IMG/VR virus record: IMGVR_UViG_3300032294_001472
Location: 1-48,900 of that record
Length of the DNA: 48,900 bases
Direction: 5' to 3' (one strand)
Source of the DNA: a virus
Shown here piece by piece: positions 7,933 through 15,725 of the stretch. The position numbers were made by a program, and so were the translations under genes. The first letter of the stretch is position 1. Each line of letters starts with the position of its first letter. The notes below the pieces were generated by a model that was not told the origin of the DNA, ran no database searches, and was given only the letters and a program-made list of their open reading frames with translations.

Positions 7933-8304
7933 TCGGTGGTGCGTTTAGCTTATTGTGTACTTTTACTGCTTGTCCGTGCCAGTAGCTAACCTCTCTTGCA
8001 TCCATCTCGTCCAGCACGACTATTGATGTGTTTGAAAAATGGGCGAGGAACATAATGTCCTCGCCTTTTAAAAATTTACGCCACTGAATTCGGCTTGCAG
8101 CTTCAATACGTCCTTTCCGTCCATATTGTCGAGCTCTTCGGCTACAATCTCTTTGCCTTCAATTGTGGTGCACTGCGCTATCAGCGCAAAAATAAACATG
8201 CCTGGCTTGCCGTCTGAAATCTCAGCAGCAAGACGAATGTGTTTACCTTTGAAGTCCGCTATCTCGGCTACCTTGCCGGATGGGAGTGTAATTTGTTTTG
8301 CCAT
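7925..8304 (-). CDS. Tail assembly chaperone, -1 frameshift product (gpE+E')
   Basis: A longer product of the chaperone gene, about 126 residues, made if ribosomes slip -1 at 8077-8071. After the slip the new frame runs open for about 40 codons and ends in TAA at 7927-7925, overlapping the tape measure start. The added segment, including the stretch VLDEMDAREVSYWHGQAVK, resembles the E' part of P2-type chaperones, where a 'LDxMDxxEl..W' pattern is usual. Known in P2, Mu-like and lambda phages: short and long forms are both needed to load the tape measure. Frame, slip site and stem-loop are all seen; in vivo use is inferred. Confidence 0.82.
8042..8077 (-). promoter_or_regulatory. Programmed -1 frameshift signal (slippery heptamer plus stem-loop)
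   Basis: Minus-strand slippery heptamer A-AAT-TTT (8077-8071) lies in frame as the last sense codons before the TAA stop of the short chaperone. After a 5-nt spacer comes a perfect 8-bp GC-rich stem (8065-8058 with 8049-8042) with an 8-nt loop. Slippery site, spacer and stimulator stem are arranged as in known -1 frameshift elements of tail chaperone genes. The stem followed by A/T residues could be mistaken for a terminator. Confidence 0.85.
8068..8304 (-). CDS. Tail assembly chaperone, short form (gpE-like)
   Basis: Zero-frame product of 78 residues located between tail tube and tape measure, the invariable position of the tail assembly chaperone. Sequence begins MAKQITLPSGKVAEIADFKGKHIR; it has a compact alpha/beta pattern with ISDGKPGMFIFALIAQC in the centre, resembling the Mu gp41/P2 gpE type. 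It ends in the slippery sequence so that part of the ribosomes make the longer form. The A/C-rich leader before the ATG (ACAAACACA) substitutes for a Shine-Dalgarno sequence. Confidence 0.85.
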   Translation of the reverse strand: MAKQITLPSGKVAEIADFKGKHIRLAAEISDGKPGMFIFALIAQCTTIEGKEIVAEELDNMDGKDVLKLQAEFSGVNF

Positions 8305-8332
8305 TGTGTTTGTCCTTGTGTTGTGAATTTTG

Positions 8333-8359
8333 ACACGGGCAGCACATGGCCGCCCGCGT
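8333..8359 (-). terminator. GC-rich hairpin after the tail tube gene
   Basis: An 11-bp inverted repeat (8333-8343 with 8349-8359, two G-U pairs in RNA, loop of 5) lies just after the tail tube stop codon. On the minus strand it is followed by CAAAATT rather than a T-run, so it may be an attenuator or RNA-processing/stability element separating abundant tube and sheath mRNA from the tape measure region rather than a full terminator. Confidence 0.55.
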
Positions 8360-8387
8360 TATTTAAATGTGTCCTGAGCCTGCAAAA

Positions 8388-8906
8388 TTATCCGCCAATG
8401 TTGGCGCGGTAGTTCTGCAACATATCTTCGCCATCCACTTTGAACATGTTGGCAAGTACGTCCAGTTCCATTACCGATTCTCCGTCAATCTCTTGACGAA
8501 CATAGGTGCAATTCAAAGTCACCTCTAGCTCTACATTATCGTGCTGCTTGAAGTTGCCCATAGGAGCGTTCTTCGGAGTCACAACAAGGAATACCACGTA
8601 GGGTACCTCTTGCAGTTTGCCTGCAGCAGAATAAGTCTCAAGGTTACCGCGCAATTGCAGGCTTACCGATTTGTATGGGTTAGCCAGTTTGCGTGCCGCA
8701 TCTCTGTACGGAGCATTGAACTTCAACTTTGCTTCGAGCTTATCCACGCCCGAAGGTAGTTCTACCTTACCAACCATGCCCAGGGCTTTGTGCTCTGCGA
8801 ACATGAATTTCACGTCAGGTAAATTGGCTTCCTCGACCTGGCCGAGAAAGTTTACGCCATCCATATATATGTTGGCGTTTGTGAGTCTGTTAACTGATAC
8901 TGCCAT
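8388..8906 (-). CDS. FII: Major tail tube protein (gpFII-like)
   Basis: A 172-residue tail tube protein of the P2 FII family that polymerises into the inner tube. The pattern NRLTNANIYMDGVNFLGQVEEA and the following LPDVKFMFAEHKALGMVGKVELPSG are characteristic; later strands include YKSVSLQLRGNLETY and ELDVLANMFKVDGED, with IDGESVMELD typical of the C-terminal part. It follows the sheath gene with a 2-nt gap, the standard order FI-FII. Strong expression is expected, consistent with a hairpin immediately after the stop. Confidence 0.93.
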   Translation of the reverse strand: MAVSVNRLTNANIYMDGVNFLGQVEEANLPDVKFMFAEHKALGMVGKVELPSGVDKLEAKLKFNAPYRDAARKLANPYKSVSLQLRGNLETYSAAGKLQEVPYVVFLVVTPKNAPMGNFKQHDNVELEVTLNCTYVRQEIDGESVMELDVLANMFKVDGEDMLQNYRANIGG

Positions 8907-8908
8907 GG

Positions 8909-10342
8909 TTATGCAAGGTTTTTAAGAAGGTTGATGTCAATGAATGATTCGAAGGTAATTCTTTCTGCCGGAGTTGGAGGCATGAAAGAAATATCAAACG
9001 TAAGCTGGCCGCTGGCAATAGCTGTGTTTGGATTCTTCGCTTTATCGAAGGTACAGCTACCATCAATGATAGCTCCACGTTGAACGAGTGTGCGAAGGAA
9101 GATGTTTACGCTTTCACGGATGCTGTCAATAGTTGCCTGATCAATCGGCTTGTCGATGAACTGCAACATAGCCAGTTCCAATGATTCGTGAATGATGTCA
9201 GCTGTACGCTGTACGCTCACGAAGTTAGAAGGTGCAGTGCTGGTAGGGAACGCAGCGGAGCGGTTGCCCCAAGTGCGTAAGCCTGTGCCAAAGCTGTTGA
9301 AAATGGTTGTGATGCCCTTCTCATTCAGCAGGTTCACTTCGGTGCTGGCATCGTTTACGGCAGCGGTAAGCTTGCGCTCAACGCCTGTGATGCCTTTGAT
9401 TTCCTTGTTTGAAGGAGAGTACCAGTAGCCGAAGTTCAAGTCAGTGGCAGCAATTACGCCAGCCATGAATTGAGAGTAAGGGCGCAGCTCGTCCGATTCG
9501 GTGGCGGCATCAAACGCCTTCAACCATGGGTACAACAGGTGTGCGCGTTTGCTCGAGGTGTCGAATTTTCCAACACCACCTGAAGGGCCACGGCCTGTAA
9601 TAGCAGCCTGCGGAGTTGTTCCGGTAGGCGCATCCAACAGGGCAATAGCGCGGTACTTGTCCGCTGCACTCAGCATCTCTGTGGCGATAGCCGCAATGTG
9701 CGAGTAGCGAGGCGCAATCAACAATTTTGGCACATAGCCAAGTTGGTTGTAGCACTCCGCAAACAGTTTGAATCCTGTTTTTGCGTTGGTCACACCGTCA
9801 ACAGAACCAATGATTTGGCTGTTGGCAATAGAAGCTCCGTCAAGTTTTTTGTAAGTGGCTTTCAGCACGGTTCCTTCTGGAATCACGGTGAAGTCCAATA
9901 CAGTCACATTTCCGTACGCGTCTACTGAGTAGGCGCTTGAAGCTACGGATGTGTTAGTTCCTTTTACCATGCTCACACCAAGGTTTCCATTGGTGTCAGG
10001 CACGGGAGCAAAGGCGAGTTTAGCTTTGCCGTTAGCAGTGGCTGTCAGTACCTCGTCTGTTACCTGGGCTGTGTTGCCTGTATAGTTGAAAGTGTTTACC
10101 ACCACAACCAATCCGGCACCCTGAGCCAAGATAGCAGAAAGAGCCTGCGGGATGGAGAATCCCGGTACTTCTGCGCCAAACTGAGCGGCATCCTGTGCGT
10201 TTTGCACAATGGTCAGCGTGTTTACCGGTCCCTTCGGTGCAATGCCGACAAGGCCGATAACAGCCGATTTTACGACCGATATAGGAACCGGTCCCTTGTT
10301 GAGTTCAATGGTCTCAACGCCATGTAGGTAATTTGCTGCCAT
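8909..10342 (-). CDS. FI: Tail sheath protein (gpFI-like)
   Basis: Contractile sheath subunit of the P2 FI family, 477 residues. Family features: HGVETIELNKGPVPISVVKSAVIGLVGIAPKGP-like start (N-terminal linker and first strand), an insertion domain at about residues 90-190, the APRYSHIAAIATEM region, YPWLKAFDAATESDELRPYS and a C-terminal handshake region with LNLLNEKGITTIFNSFGTGLRTWGNRSA-like sequence and DIIHESLELAMLQFIDKPI. It establishes the phage as a myovirus. Upstream is a 69-nt gap with a possible promoter-like TATATTTA box at about 10377-10384 on the minus strand; that site is weak. Confidence 0.95.
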   Translation of the reverse strand: MAANYLHGVETIELNKGPVPISVVKSAVIGLVGIAPKGPVNTLTIVQNAQDAAQFGAEVPGFSIPQALSAILAQGAGLVVVVNTFNYTGNTAQVTDEVLTATANGKAKLAFAPVPDTNGNLGVSMVKGTNTSVASSAYSVDAYGNVTVLDFTVIPEGTVLKATYKKLDGASIANSQIIGSVDGVTNAKTGFKLFAECYNQLGYVPKLLIAPRYSHIAAIATEMLSAADKYRAIALLDAPTGTTPQAAITGRGPSGGVGKFDTSSKRAHLLYPWLKAFDAATESDELRPYSQFMAGVIAATDLNFGYWYSPSNKEIKGITGVERKLTAAVNDASTEVNLLNEKGITTIFNSFGTGLRTWGNRSAAFPTSTAPSNFVSVQRTADIIHESLELAMLQFIDKPIDQATIDSIRESVNIFLRTLVQRGAIIDGSCTFDKAKNPNTAIASGQLTFDISFMPPTPAERITFESFIDINLLKNLA

Positions 10343-10411
10343 GTTTTATAAGTTTTCTGTTTTCCGTTGTTGGTGTAAATATAGTGTTTTTTCTCAACAT
10401 ATTGATTCTAG

Positions 10412-11287
10412 TTAGGCAGCTCTTCCCAATACAGCCTGTGCCTGGTTGATGATATTGATAAGAGCAGTACGCTTGGCTATACTTAGTCCACGCGAAAAAC
10501 CGTGAAGGCTCATTGGTTTTGTTGAAATCGAATCTTCATCCATTCGGTTAAACAATATCATCTGGCCATCCGTCACATTAAATGTAGTTTCAGCATCTGA
10601 CGCATTTAAGATGGTGTTGTCTTTTACGATCTCTCGATAGTTAGCTGCGTTTTTCTGCCATAGCCAGGTACCTTTATAACCAGTAGTGCCATAATTAAAA
10701 AATAACAACCATTCTGGAAAACGATTAAGAGCTGCAAATCCGAAATTTTCAATTCTCTTCATGCAAAAACCGTTTTCTGGAATTCCCGCATCACCAGCTA
10801 GGGATGATCCTACCTCTATTTGCGTTGGTTGATTATCGGGCACTACGTCTTGTCTGTTATAGAAAAAACCGCAAAACGAATTGCTGTTAAAGAAACTTGG
10901 ATGCGAAGACGGTATCAGAAATGTTCTAGCGAAACCTGTTGTTGATGGTGGTGTAACACCGTTTGCATCGTGAATAAAGTCATAGAATAAGAAATCAAGC
11001 CTGAATGCATCATCTGCGTCTCGTGGGTCTTTTAAATTCAATGCGTGTGTAGCCTTAGAGCGTCCAACGTAGGGCCAAATGGCAGGTATGTCATCCCAAA
11101 TGTTTAGAGCACTTGGGTTGTAAGACGTATCGTTACCCTTTAGCGATGCAACAAGGAACTGAATGTATTGTTGCTCTGCTACCGTAAGGCGAACACCTGC
11201 TCCTCGGCAAGCATTTACAAACTTGACCGCATCTGGGTCAAGACCTGAAATATACCCCTTTTGTGATGCAATGATTCCTGTGCTCAT
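10412..11287 (-). CDS. Unknown virion-associated or fibre-like protein
   Basis: A 291-residue protein; the ATG at 11287 (MSTGIIASQKGYISG) sits 3 nt after the preceding stop and is preferred to an upstream ATG inside the neighbouring gene. No catalytic motif is visible. The sequence is rich in aromatic residues and Asn, with stretches such as FGFAALNRFPEWLLFFNYGTTGY and a C-terminal helix (AKRTALINIINQAQAVLG). Its place between the sheath and a fibre-like gene suggests a virion component, possibly a receptor-binding or decorating protein. Function is not assigned. Confidence 0.7.
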   Translation of the reverse strand: MSTGIIASQKGYISGLDPDAVKFVNACRGAGVRLTVAEQQYIQFLVASLKGNDTSYNPSALNIWDDIPAIWPYVGRSKATHALNLKDPRDADDAFRLDFLFYDFIHDANGVTPPSTTGFARTFLIPSSHPSFFNSNSFCGFFYNRQDVVPDNQPTQIEVGSSLAGDAGIPENGFCMKRIENFGFAALNRFPEWLLFFNYGTTGYKGTWLWQKNAANYREIVKDNTILNASDAETTFNVTDGQMILFNRMDEDSISTKPMSLHGFSRGLSIAKRTALINIINQAQAVLGRAA

Positions 11288-11289
11288 AA

Positions 11290-12231
11290 TTATGGTGTTA
11301 TGTCCCCGATTGCCCGCCAAGTATTTGCCTCCACATAAATGAAGCGAACAACTGCGTGACGCGCTCTGATTTTGGTCGCGTTATCTGCTGCGTTTACAGT
11401 TGCCCCTGCTCCAGCAACAAAACTAACCTGTCCTGTTCCTGCTTGTGAAACGTCAAACCAGTCCCCTACTTGCAATCCCGCAAGAGATGTTGCTGAAGGA
11501 AGCGTTACAGTACGATTAGCGCTTGACGTGATGCGTCTTTCAGAGTACAACTCATTTAGGTTAGTCAACGTATAGTTAGCATCTATGCTAACAATTGTCA
11601 TCCGGTATGGTGCTTTGCCATTAAGTTCTGATTGTAATCCTGTTACGTCAGAAATACTATGCGAATGAGAGACGTTTGCTTTTGCAGCCAATGCCGCAGC
11701 AAGTGCCGCATTATCATTCGGGCTTCCTGCGAGCTCGCTGAAGGAGCTTGCCCCTCCACCACCGCCACCCGTAGTTTGGATTACCCATTGGTTGTCGGAG
11801 CTATCCCAAAACGCCTTTTGCGGTCCTTGTCCTGAACCAGCATCAATAATTGCCTCCCAGCCTGGCTGTCCGTTTGGATATGCATTTTGTAGTGCGCTCA
11901 AACTAACAAACGTACCAACGTAAGTTATACTTAACGAGGCAAGCTTGGTTTTCTCTGCGTTTGTAAAATTGGCTTGAGACAATCCTTTTCCAACTTCAAC
12001 ATTAACTTTATTTGACAACTCTAAAATGGTGTCGGAAGGCAGGTTTGTAACCTTGTTCTTGTCTGTGTTGTTATAGTCGTTAGTTGACAATCCCTTGCCT
12101 ACCTCAGCATCTTGCTTTGAATTTACAGCAGCTTTTATCTCGTTTGCATCGTCTGCCGTAAAGTTTCTCCGCGGATCGCTCTCTGGTAGATTAGGGTTTT
12201 CTGATTTGTTTAGGTAAGTTATGTTTGCCAT
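11290..12231 (-). CDS. Tail fibre-like structural protein
   Basis: A 313-residue protein with fibre-type features: an N-terminal region with two copies of the motif 'VGKGLS..(N/A)(Y/F)(T/N)N..K' (about residues 43-60 and 77-95), a Gly-rich linker (TTGGGGGGASSFSEL) and the HSHSISDVTGLQSELNGKAPY module, which recurs in the collagen-like fibre (44063-45397). The C-terminal domain is beta-rich. Such 'DVTGLQ..L..KA' modules are common in trimeric phage fibres. Unusually the gene lies between neck and sheath genes instead of after gpI. Confidence 0.72.
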   Translation of the reverse strand: MANITYLNKSENPNLPESDPRRNFTADDANEIKAAVNSKQDAEVGKGLSTNDYNNTDKNKVTNLPSDTILELSNKVNVEVGKGLSQANFTNAEKTKLASLSITYVGTFVSLSALQNAYPNGQPGWEAIIDAGSGQGPQKAFWDSSDNQWVIQTTGGGGGGASSFSELAGSPNDNAALAAALAAKANVSHSHSISDVTGLQSELNGKAPYRMTIVSIDANYTLTNLNELYSERRITSSANRTVTLPSATSLAGLQVGDWFDVSQAGTGQVSFVAGAGATVNAADNATKIRARHAVVRFIYVEANTWRAIGDITP

Positions 12232-12239
12232 ATTCTGTA

Positions 12240-12761
12240 TTATGCTTCCGGTGGTGTAATTGATTCTCCAAGTGGCCCATCTACCACAATCTGTTCAAGC
12301 GTTGGAAGAACTTGCGCGTCCTGTTCCTCTACAATAGTCGTAGTCGTTGATATCAGCAGCTGGTAGATGAACAGGCTTTCTGTGCGTTCAACGAATCCGA
12401 ATTTTAGCACCTGCAGTTTTTGACAGTCGCTCGGTGTAAATCCGAGTAGCGCCTTTTTTGTCTTTGTAAGCACATCGTACAGCCCATTTCTGCCACGGAG
12501 CTTTCTCGACTCCATTGTTATCTCAAACACGATCTGCTCTTCTTGCGAAACGAAACTTCCAAGCGTTCTGCTACTTGCTTTTGACGCTCTTTCTCCTGTT
12601 GGGAAATCGGACATCTTGTAAGATACGGTCACGCGCGGTTTGGCCACAGCAATTTTTCCGTATTCCGCTTCATCTTCGGGCAGTACGCGAGCCTCAACGT
12701 TGCTGCCTAACTTAGCAGCAAGTCTTGTCCGAATCTGTTCTTCTGCGGTTTCGTAGTTCAT
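12240..12761 (-). CDS. Mu gp37-like neck/tail terminator-region protein
   Basis: A 173-residue protein resembling the Gp37/DUF1834 family of Mu-like phages, thought to act at the tail end proximal to the head. Visible family traits: N-terminal helix EEQIRTRLAAKLG, VEARVLPEDEAEYGKIAVAKPRVTVSYK, strand EQIVFEITMESRKLRGRNGLYDV and the helix VLTKTKKALLGFTP followed by CQKLQVLKFGFVER. The start overlaps the upstream stop by 4 nt. The exact function (tail terminator or completion protein) is inferred from family and position upstream of the sheath gene. Confidence 0.68.
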   Translation of the reverse strand: MNYETAEEQIRTRLAAKLGSNVEARVLPEDEAEYGKIAVAKPRVTVSYKMSDFPTGERASKASSRTLGSFVSQEEQIVFEITMESRKLRGRNGLYDVLTKTKKALLGFTPSDCQKLQVLKFGFVERTESLFIYQLLISTTTTIVEEQDAQVLPTLEQIVVDGPLGESITPPEA

Positions 12762-13096
12762 TGTTTTGGTTCAAGTTTTGCCCGGTACGTTTTGCCATCA
12801 TAGACGGCTTTTATATCGCGAACGTAGTAGGATATATGATTCACTACCACTTCTTCCAAAATTCCGTCTCTAACGGCCTCAAATAGCCCATCAAAAAACC
12901 CTCTGCGGTATTCCATCATCATGCCCACAGGGTTGTATTCAACTCCTGCCAGCTCGTGCACCTCAGTCGGGTCTTTTAACAGCACCCTGGCAACCTTTGT
13001 TTGGCCACCTGCCTGCGGAATCCAGCTTGCATCATAGCCCATAGTTGAGCTGATGACGTCAAACGAAGTGTTTTGCAGAGCGTCAAATGGGTTCAT
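12758..13096 (-). CDS. Putative head-tail connector protein
   Basis: A 112-residue protein located between the capsid decoration gene and the neck protein. Architecture (short N-terminal helix, beta-rich core containing KVARVLLKDPTEVHEL and NHISYYVRDIKAVYDGKTYRAKLEP) is reminiscent of lambda FII-type head completion proteins, which bind the portal ring and offer the tail docking face. Similarity is of pattern only, so the function is inferred from length and position. Confidence 0.6.
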   Translation of the reverse strand: MNPFDALQNTSFDVISSTMGYDASWIPQAGGQTKVARVLLKDPTEVHELAGVEYNPVGMMMEYRRGFFDGLFEAVRDGILEEVVVNHISYYVRDIKAVYDGKTYRAKLEPKQ

Positions 13097-13111
13097 ATTA
13101 TTCTATCTCAA

Positions 13112-13136
13112 AAAAGGGGAGACGCGCTCCCCTTTT
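13112..13136. terminator. Strong bidirectional terminator hairpin
   Basis: A perfect 10-bp inverted repeat AAAAGGGGAG/CTCCCCTTTT with a 5-nt loop sits just after the stop of the DUF2190 gene and before the connector gene start. On the minus strand the stem ends in a T-tract. It would end or attenuate the abundant capsid-region transcript before the neck and tail genes. Confidence 0.75.
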
Positions 13137-13160
13137 ACTGATGTTTTGTTTGTTGGTTGA

Positions 13161-13514
13161 TTACGATGTGATCGCGCCAGGGAACGTTGCAAGCATAACT
13201 TTCACGGTACCTGCAGCTGCTAATGCGTCCTCAACTGCATAACCGATGAAAATACCATCAGCATCTGTCTTGGTCACTTCACCTGGTGTGCTGTCCCAAA
13301 ACACTACATCACCAGCGCTAACAGCAAGAGCAGCTTTCTTGGTAAGCAAGAACACTCCTGTTGTTTTGATTTGACCCTTTGCTCCGTTAGCTACTGTGCC
13401 CAAGGCAACGCCAACGATTTTGCCCACGATTACGGGCGAACCTGCGGAAATCGTTCCACCGGTTCCATTGGTGAACTCTAAGTGATCACCTTCTTGAATG
13501 AAATTCTGTGCCAT
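13161..13514 (-). CDS. DUF2190-type capsid decoration protein
   Basis: A 117-residue protein of the DUF2190 family, found next to major capsid genes and shown or proposed in several phages to be a capsid cement/decoration protein. Features: MAQNFIQEGDHLEF start, GGTISAGSPVIVGKIVGVAL, then KGQIKTTGVFLLTKKAALAVSAGDVVFWD, the core motif of the family, and VEDALAAAGTVKVML near the end. Immediate downstream neighbour of the capsid gene, separated from it by a hairpin. The A-rich leader has no Shine-Dalgarno motif. Confidence 0.88.
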   Translation of the reverse strand: MAQNFIQEGDHLEFTNGTGGTISAGSPVIVGKIVGVALGTVANGAKGQIKTTGVFLLTKKAALAVSAGDVVFWDSTPGEVTKTDADGIFIGYAVEDALAAAGTVKVMLATFPGAITS

Positions 13515-13546
13515 GATTCTTTTGTCTTTATTAGTAGTTTATGAAT

Positions 13547-13571
13547 AGGAACGGATAGTGAGTCCGTTCCT
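13547..13571 (-). terminator. Hairpin between capsid and decoration genes
   Basis: Perfect 9-bp inverted repeat AGGAACGGA/TCCGTTCCT with a 7-nt loop, placed right after the capsid stop codon. On the minus strand it is followed by A/T-rich but not T-only sequence, so it may serve as a partial terminator or 3' stabiliser of capsid mRNA. Confidence 0.6.
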
Positions 13572-13580
13572 TATTATTTC

Positions 13581-15701
13581 TTAGCCATTGTTTTTGATTA
13601 CGCCTCTCCAACCGATGGCACCCACACCGTAGTCCTCACGTATTTTCCACTCAACACCGTCAATTGAGAATCCGTTGCGGCTTTCCATGTGTGGAGTTTG
13701 GTTTCCATCAAGGAACACAACCTCGAATACAGGCTCTTCCGAAGGATTAGCAAATGCATAATATGCATTGCCAGACAGACGAGGAGTGTCAACAACTTGC
13801 GAGAACAAGCCATTTACGATGTTCGGACGCTGCAATTTGTTGTTTGCATCAGGATCGTATTGTGAGTTGTTCAAAATGCGAAGAGTTGAACCAAGGCTCA
13901 AAGGAGCCAACGCCAGGTATGGACGAATGTCCAGATAGTCGTTGCCGTCCTTATCCATGTGCTTAGCCATTTGCTGGCGCATTGAGTCGATACGGGTCAC
14001 AGTAGGTGCACCGGTATCTGTGGCAATGTTGTTGTGGTCAACATGGAACAATGCTTTTCCATCCTGCATTGTTGGTCCGTTACCGGAGTTCAATGCGAAC
14101 ATTGCATACACATCGTTCTCAATAGAACGTGCAGCAGCGCGGCCTAACATTGCAGCAAGGCGGGTGAATGCACCAAGGTCATCGTTCACGATCATCTGAC
14201 GAGATACGTTGATGATATTACCTTTGGTTTTCGCGCTGATTTTCTCGAAATCAGCATCGGTGATTTTCTTGTTTTTGAACTCACCGTTTTCTGCAACCTC
14301 TTCCAAGTCGGAGAAGGTGCCCATGCGCAGACGCTTGTACTCGCGGAAGTCGCTTACCGAACCAACGGTAGCAAAGCTTCTCCAAGTGTCAGCGGCAGCG
14401 TTATAGTTGGCCAACAGGATTCTGCGGTTTGTGCCTTCAAGCAACACAGGAAAATCCGATGAGCTCGAGGTGAATGCACGGCCAACAATTTCCATTTTGT
14501 CCATGCCTGCGATGTTTACGCCACCGCGAGTCAGCGCGTCCTTAGCCATGTCCAACAAGGTCATGCCTCTGAACTTTTGTGCTTCTTTCAGCACATCAGT
14601 TGAGTAGCCCTCCTTCTCGGCTTTTGCCAAATCAGGAGCTACACGGAGCACCAGGGCAGCTTCCGTAGCTGTTCTGCGGAACTCCTCTCCTTTGTCAGCT
14701 CCAACACCGATATGAGCAGTGCGGGTGCCGTTAAACGGATCGCCCTTTTCGAACTCTGCAATGATGCGTTCGCGGGCTGCTTCGATGCTTGCGCCTTCTT
14801 CAATCAGCGTACGAGCGAACTCGTCACTCAGTCTTGCTGCTTTTACGGCCTTCTGAATATCAGCGGCACGTTGGCGTTCTGCTTTTGCGCCTTCTTCGCG
14901 AGCCTTTGCAGGATCGTTTGAAATGCGTTCTTTTTCTGCTGAGATAGCTGCGCGGGCAGCTTCAACAGTCATGCTCTCGTTGTCGATTAGACCACGGGCA
15001 AACTCGGCTGAAAGGCCTGCACCGGCCACAGCCTTTGTGATGTCTGCGGCACGTTGACGCTCTGCGTCACGCAATGCCTTTTTTTCTGCTTCTGTCATTT
15101 TATTTTGTTCTATACCTCTATTTTGGGTCTCAATGATTTCGGTATCGAATTGCTCGCTACCTTCTGTGCGCATGCCTGAATTCGGGTCTGCCGGAATAGT
15201 TGCTAAACTGATTTCGGTAGGTTCCCAATCAATGGCTTTGTAAGTGCGAACTGTTTCGCCCTCGGCCAACGGCTGCGATTCGTATTTATATACACGATAA
15301 CCAACACTCACATTTTTGAGAATGCCGTCTTTTACGTCCTGAAAAATTCCGTCTACTTCCGCTCTCTTTGAAAAACGGAGCGTAGCCTTTCCGGTACGCG
15401 TTGCAACGTCAATGGAAGGATTCTCAACAACGCCAAGAATGGTGCGAACACCGCCATATTTGTCGTGGTTATCAAGAACGGGCGCACCATTGTTAAGCCT
15501 GTCCATGCGAACATGCCCTTGGTCGAATGATAACACCTCGTTGAACGGCTCCCAGTTGCTCACACGACCAGCTGTCAACACAGGCGTGTCAGTCGCAAAC
15601 ACTACTTCAACTGTGCGTTTTTCCTCGTTCAGCGTTGCAGGCTGCACGTCCGCACGTATCATGTTGGAGTATGTTTTGATGATTTTGTTTTCCTTTGCCA
15701 T
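13581..15701 (-). CDS. Prohead protease-scaffold-major capsid fusion protein
   Basis: A 706-residue polyprotein. Residues 1-180 are a U35-type prohead protease with H79 (LDNHDKYGG) and S132 (NVSVGYR) as likely catalytic His and Ser. Residues 200-320 are a charged helical scaffold-like region with two homologous copies (about 214-257 and 275-313, each with ERQRAADI..AV and SxEFAR.LI). From 340 to the end is a HK97-fold capsid domain, with the GTFSDLEEVAENGEFKNK segment and a C-terminal NQTPHMESRNGFSIDGVEWKI-like strand set. An in-frame ATG at 15098 (codon 202, after AGAACAAA) could start a nested scaffold-capsid product. Such fusions must be self-cleaved to free the capsid subunit. Confidence 0.88.
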   Translation of the reverse strand: MAKENKIIKTYSNMIRADVQPATLNEEKRTVEVVFATDTPVLTAGRVSNWEPFNEVLSFDQGHVRMDRLNNGAPVLDNHDKYGGVRTILGVVENPSIDVATRTGKATLRFSKRAEVDGIFQDVKDGILKNVSVGYRVYKYESQPLAEGETVRTYKAIDWEPTEISLATIPADPNSGMRTEGSEQFDTEIIETQNRGIEQNKMTEAEKKALRDAERQRAADITKAVAGAGLSAEFARGLIDNESMTVEAARAAISAEKERISNDPAKAREEGAKAERQRAADIQKAVKAARLSDEFARTLIEEGASIEAARERIIAEFEKGDPFNGTRTAHIGVGADKGEEFRRTATEAALVLRVAPDLAKAEKEGYSTDVLKEAQKFRGMTLLDMAKDALTRGGVNIAGMDKMEIVGRAFTSSSSDFPVLLEGTNRRILLANYNAAADTWRSFATVGSVSDFREYKRLRMGTFSDLEEVAENGEFKNKKITDADFEKISAKTKGNIINVSRQMIVNDDLGAFTRLAAMLGRAAARSIENDVYAMFALNSGNGPTMQDGKALFHVDHNNIATDTGAPTVTRIDSMRQQMAKHMDKDGNDYLDIRPYLALAPLSLGSTLRILNNSQYDPDANNKLQRPNIVNGLFSQVVDTPRLSGNAYYAFANPSEEPVFEVVFLDGNQTPHMESRNGFSIDGVEWKIREDYGVGAIGWRGVIKNNG

Positions 15702-15725
15702 ATCGAAAGCAATTGTAAGTTATAA

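Noticed and set aside
8042-8065. Hairpin as a transcription terminator
   Set aside because: It starts 5 nt after a slippery heptamer inside the open -1 frame; frameshift stimulator explains position better.
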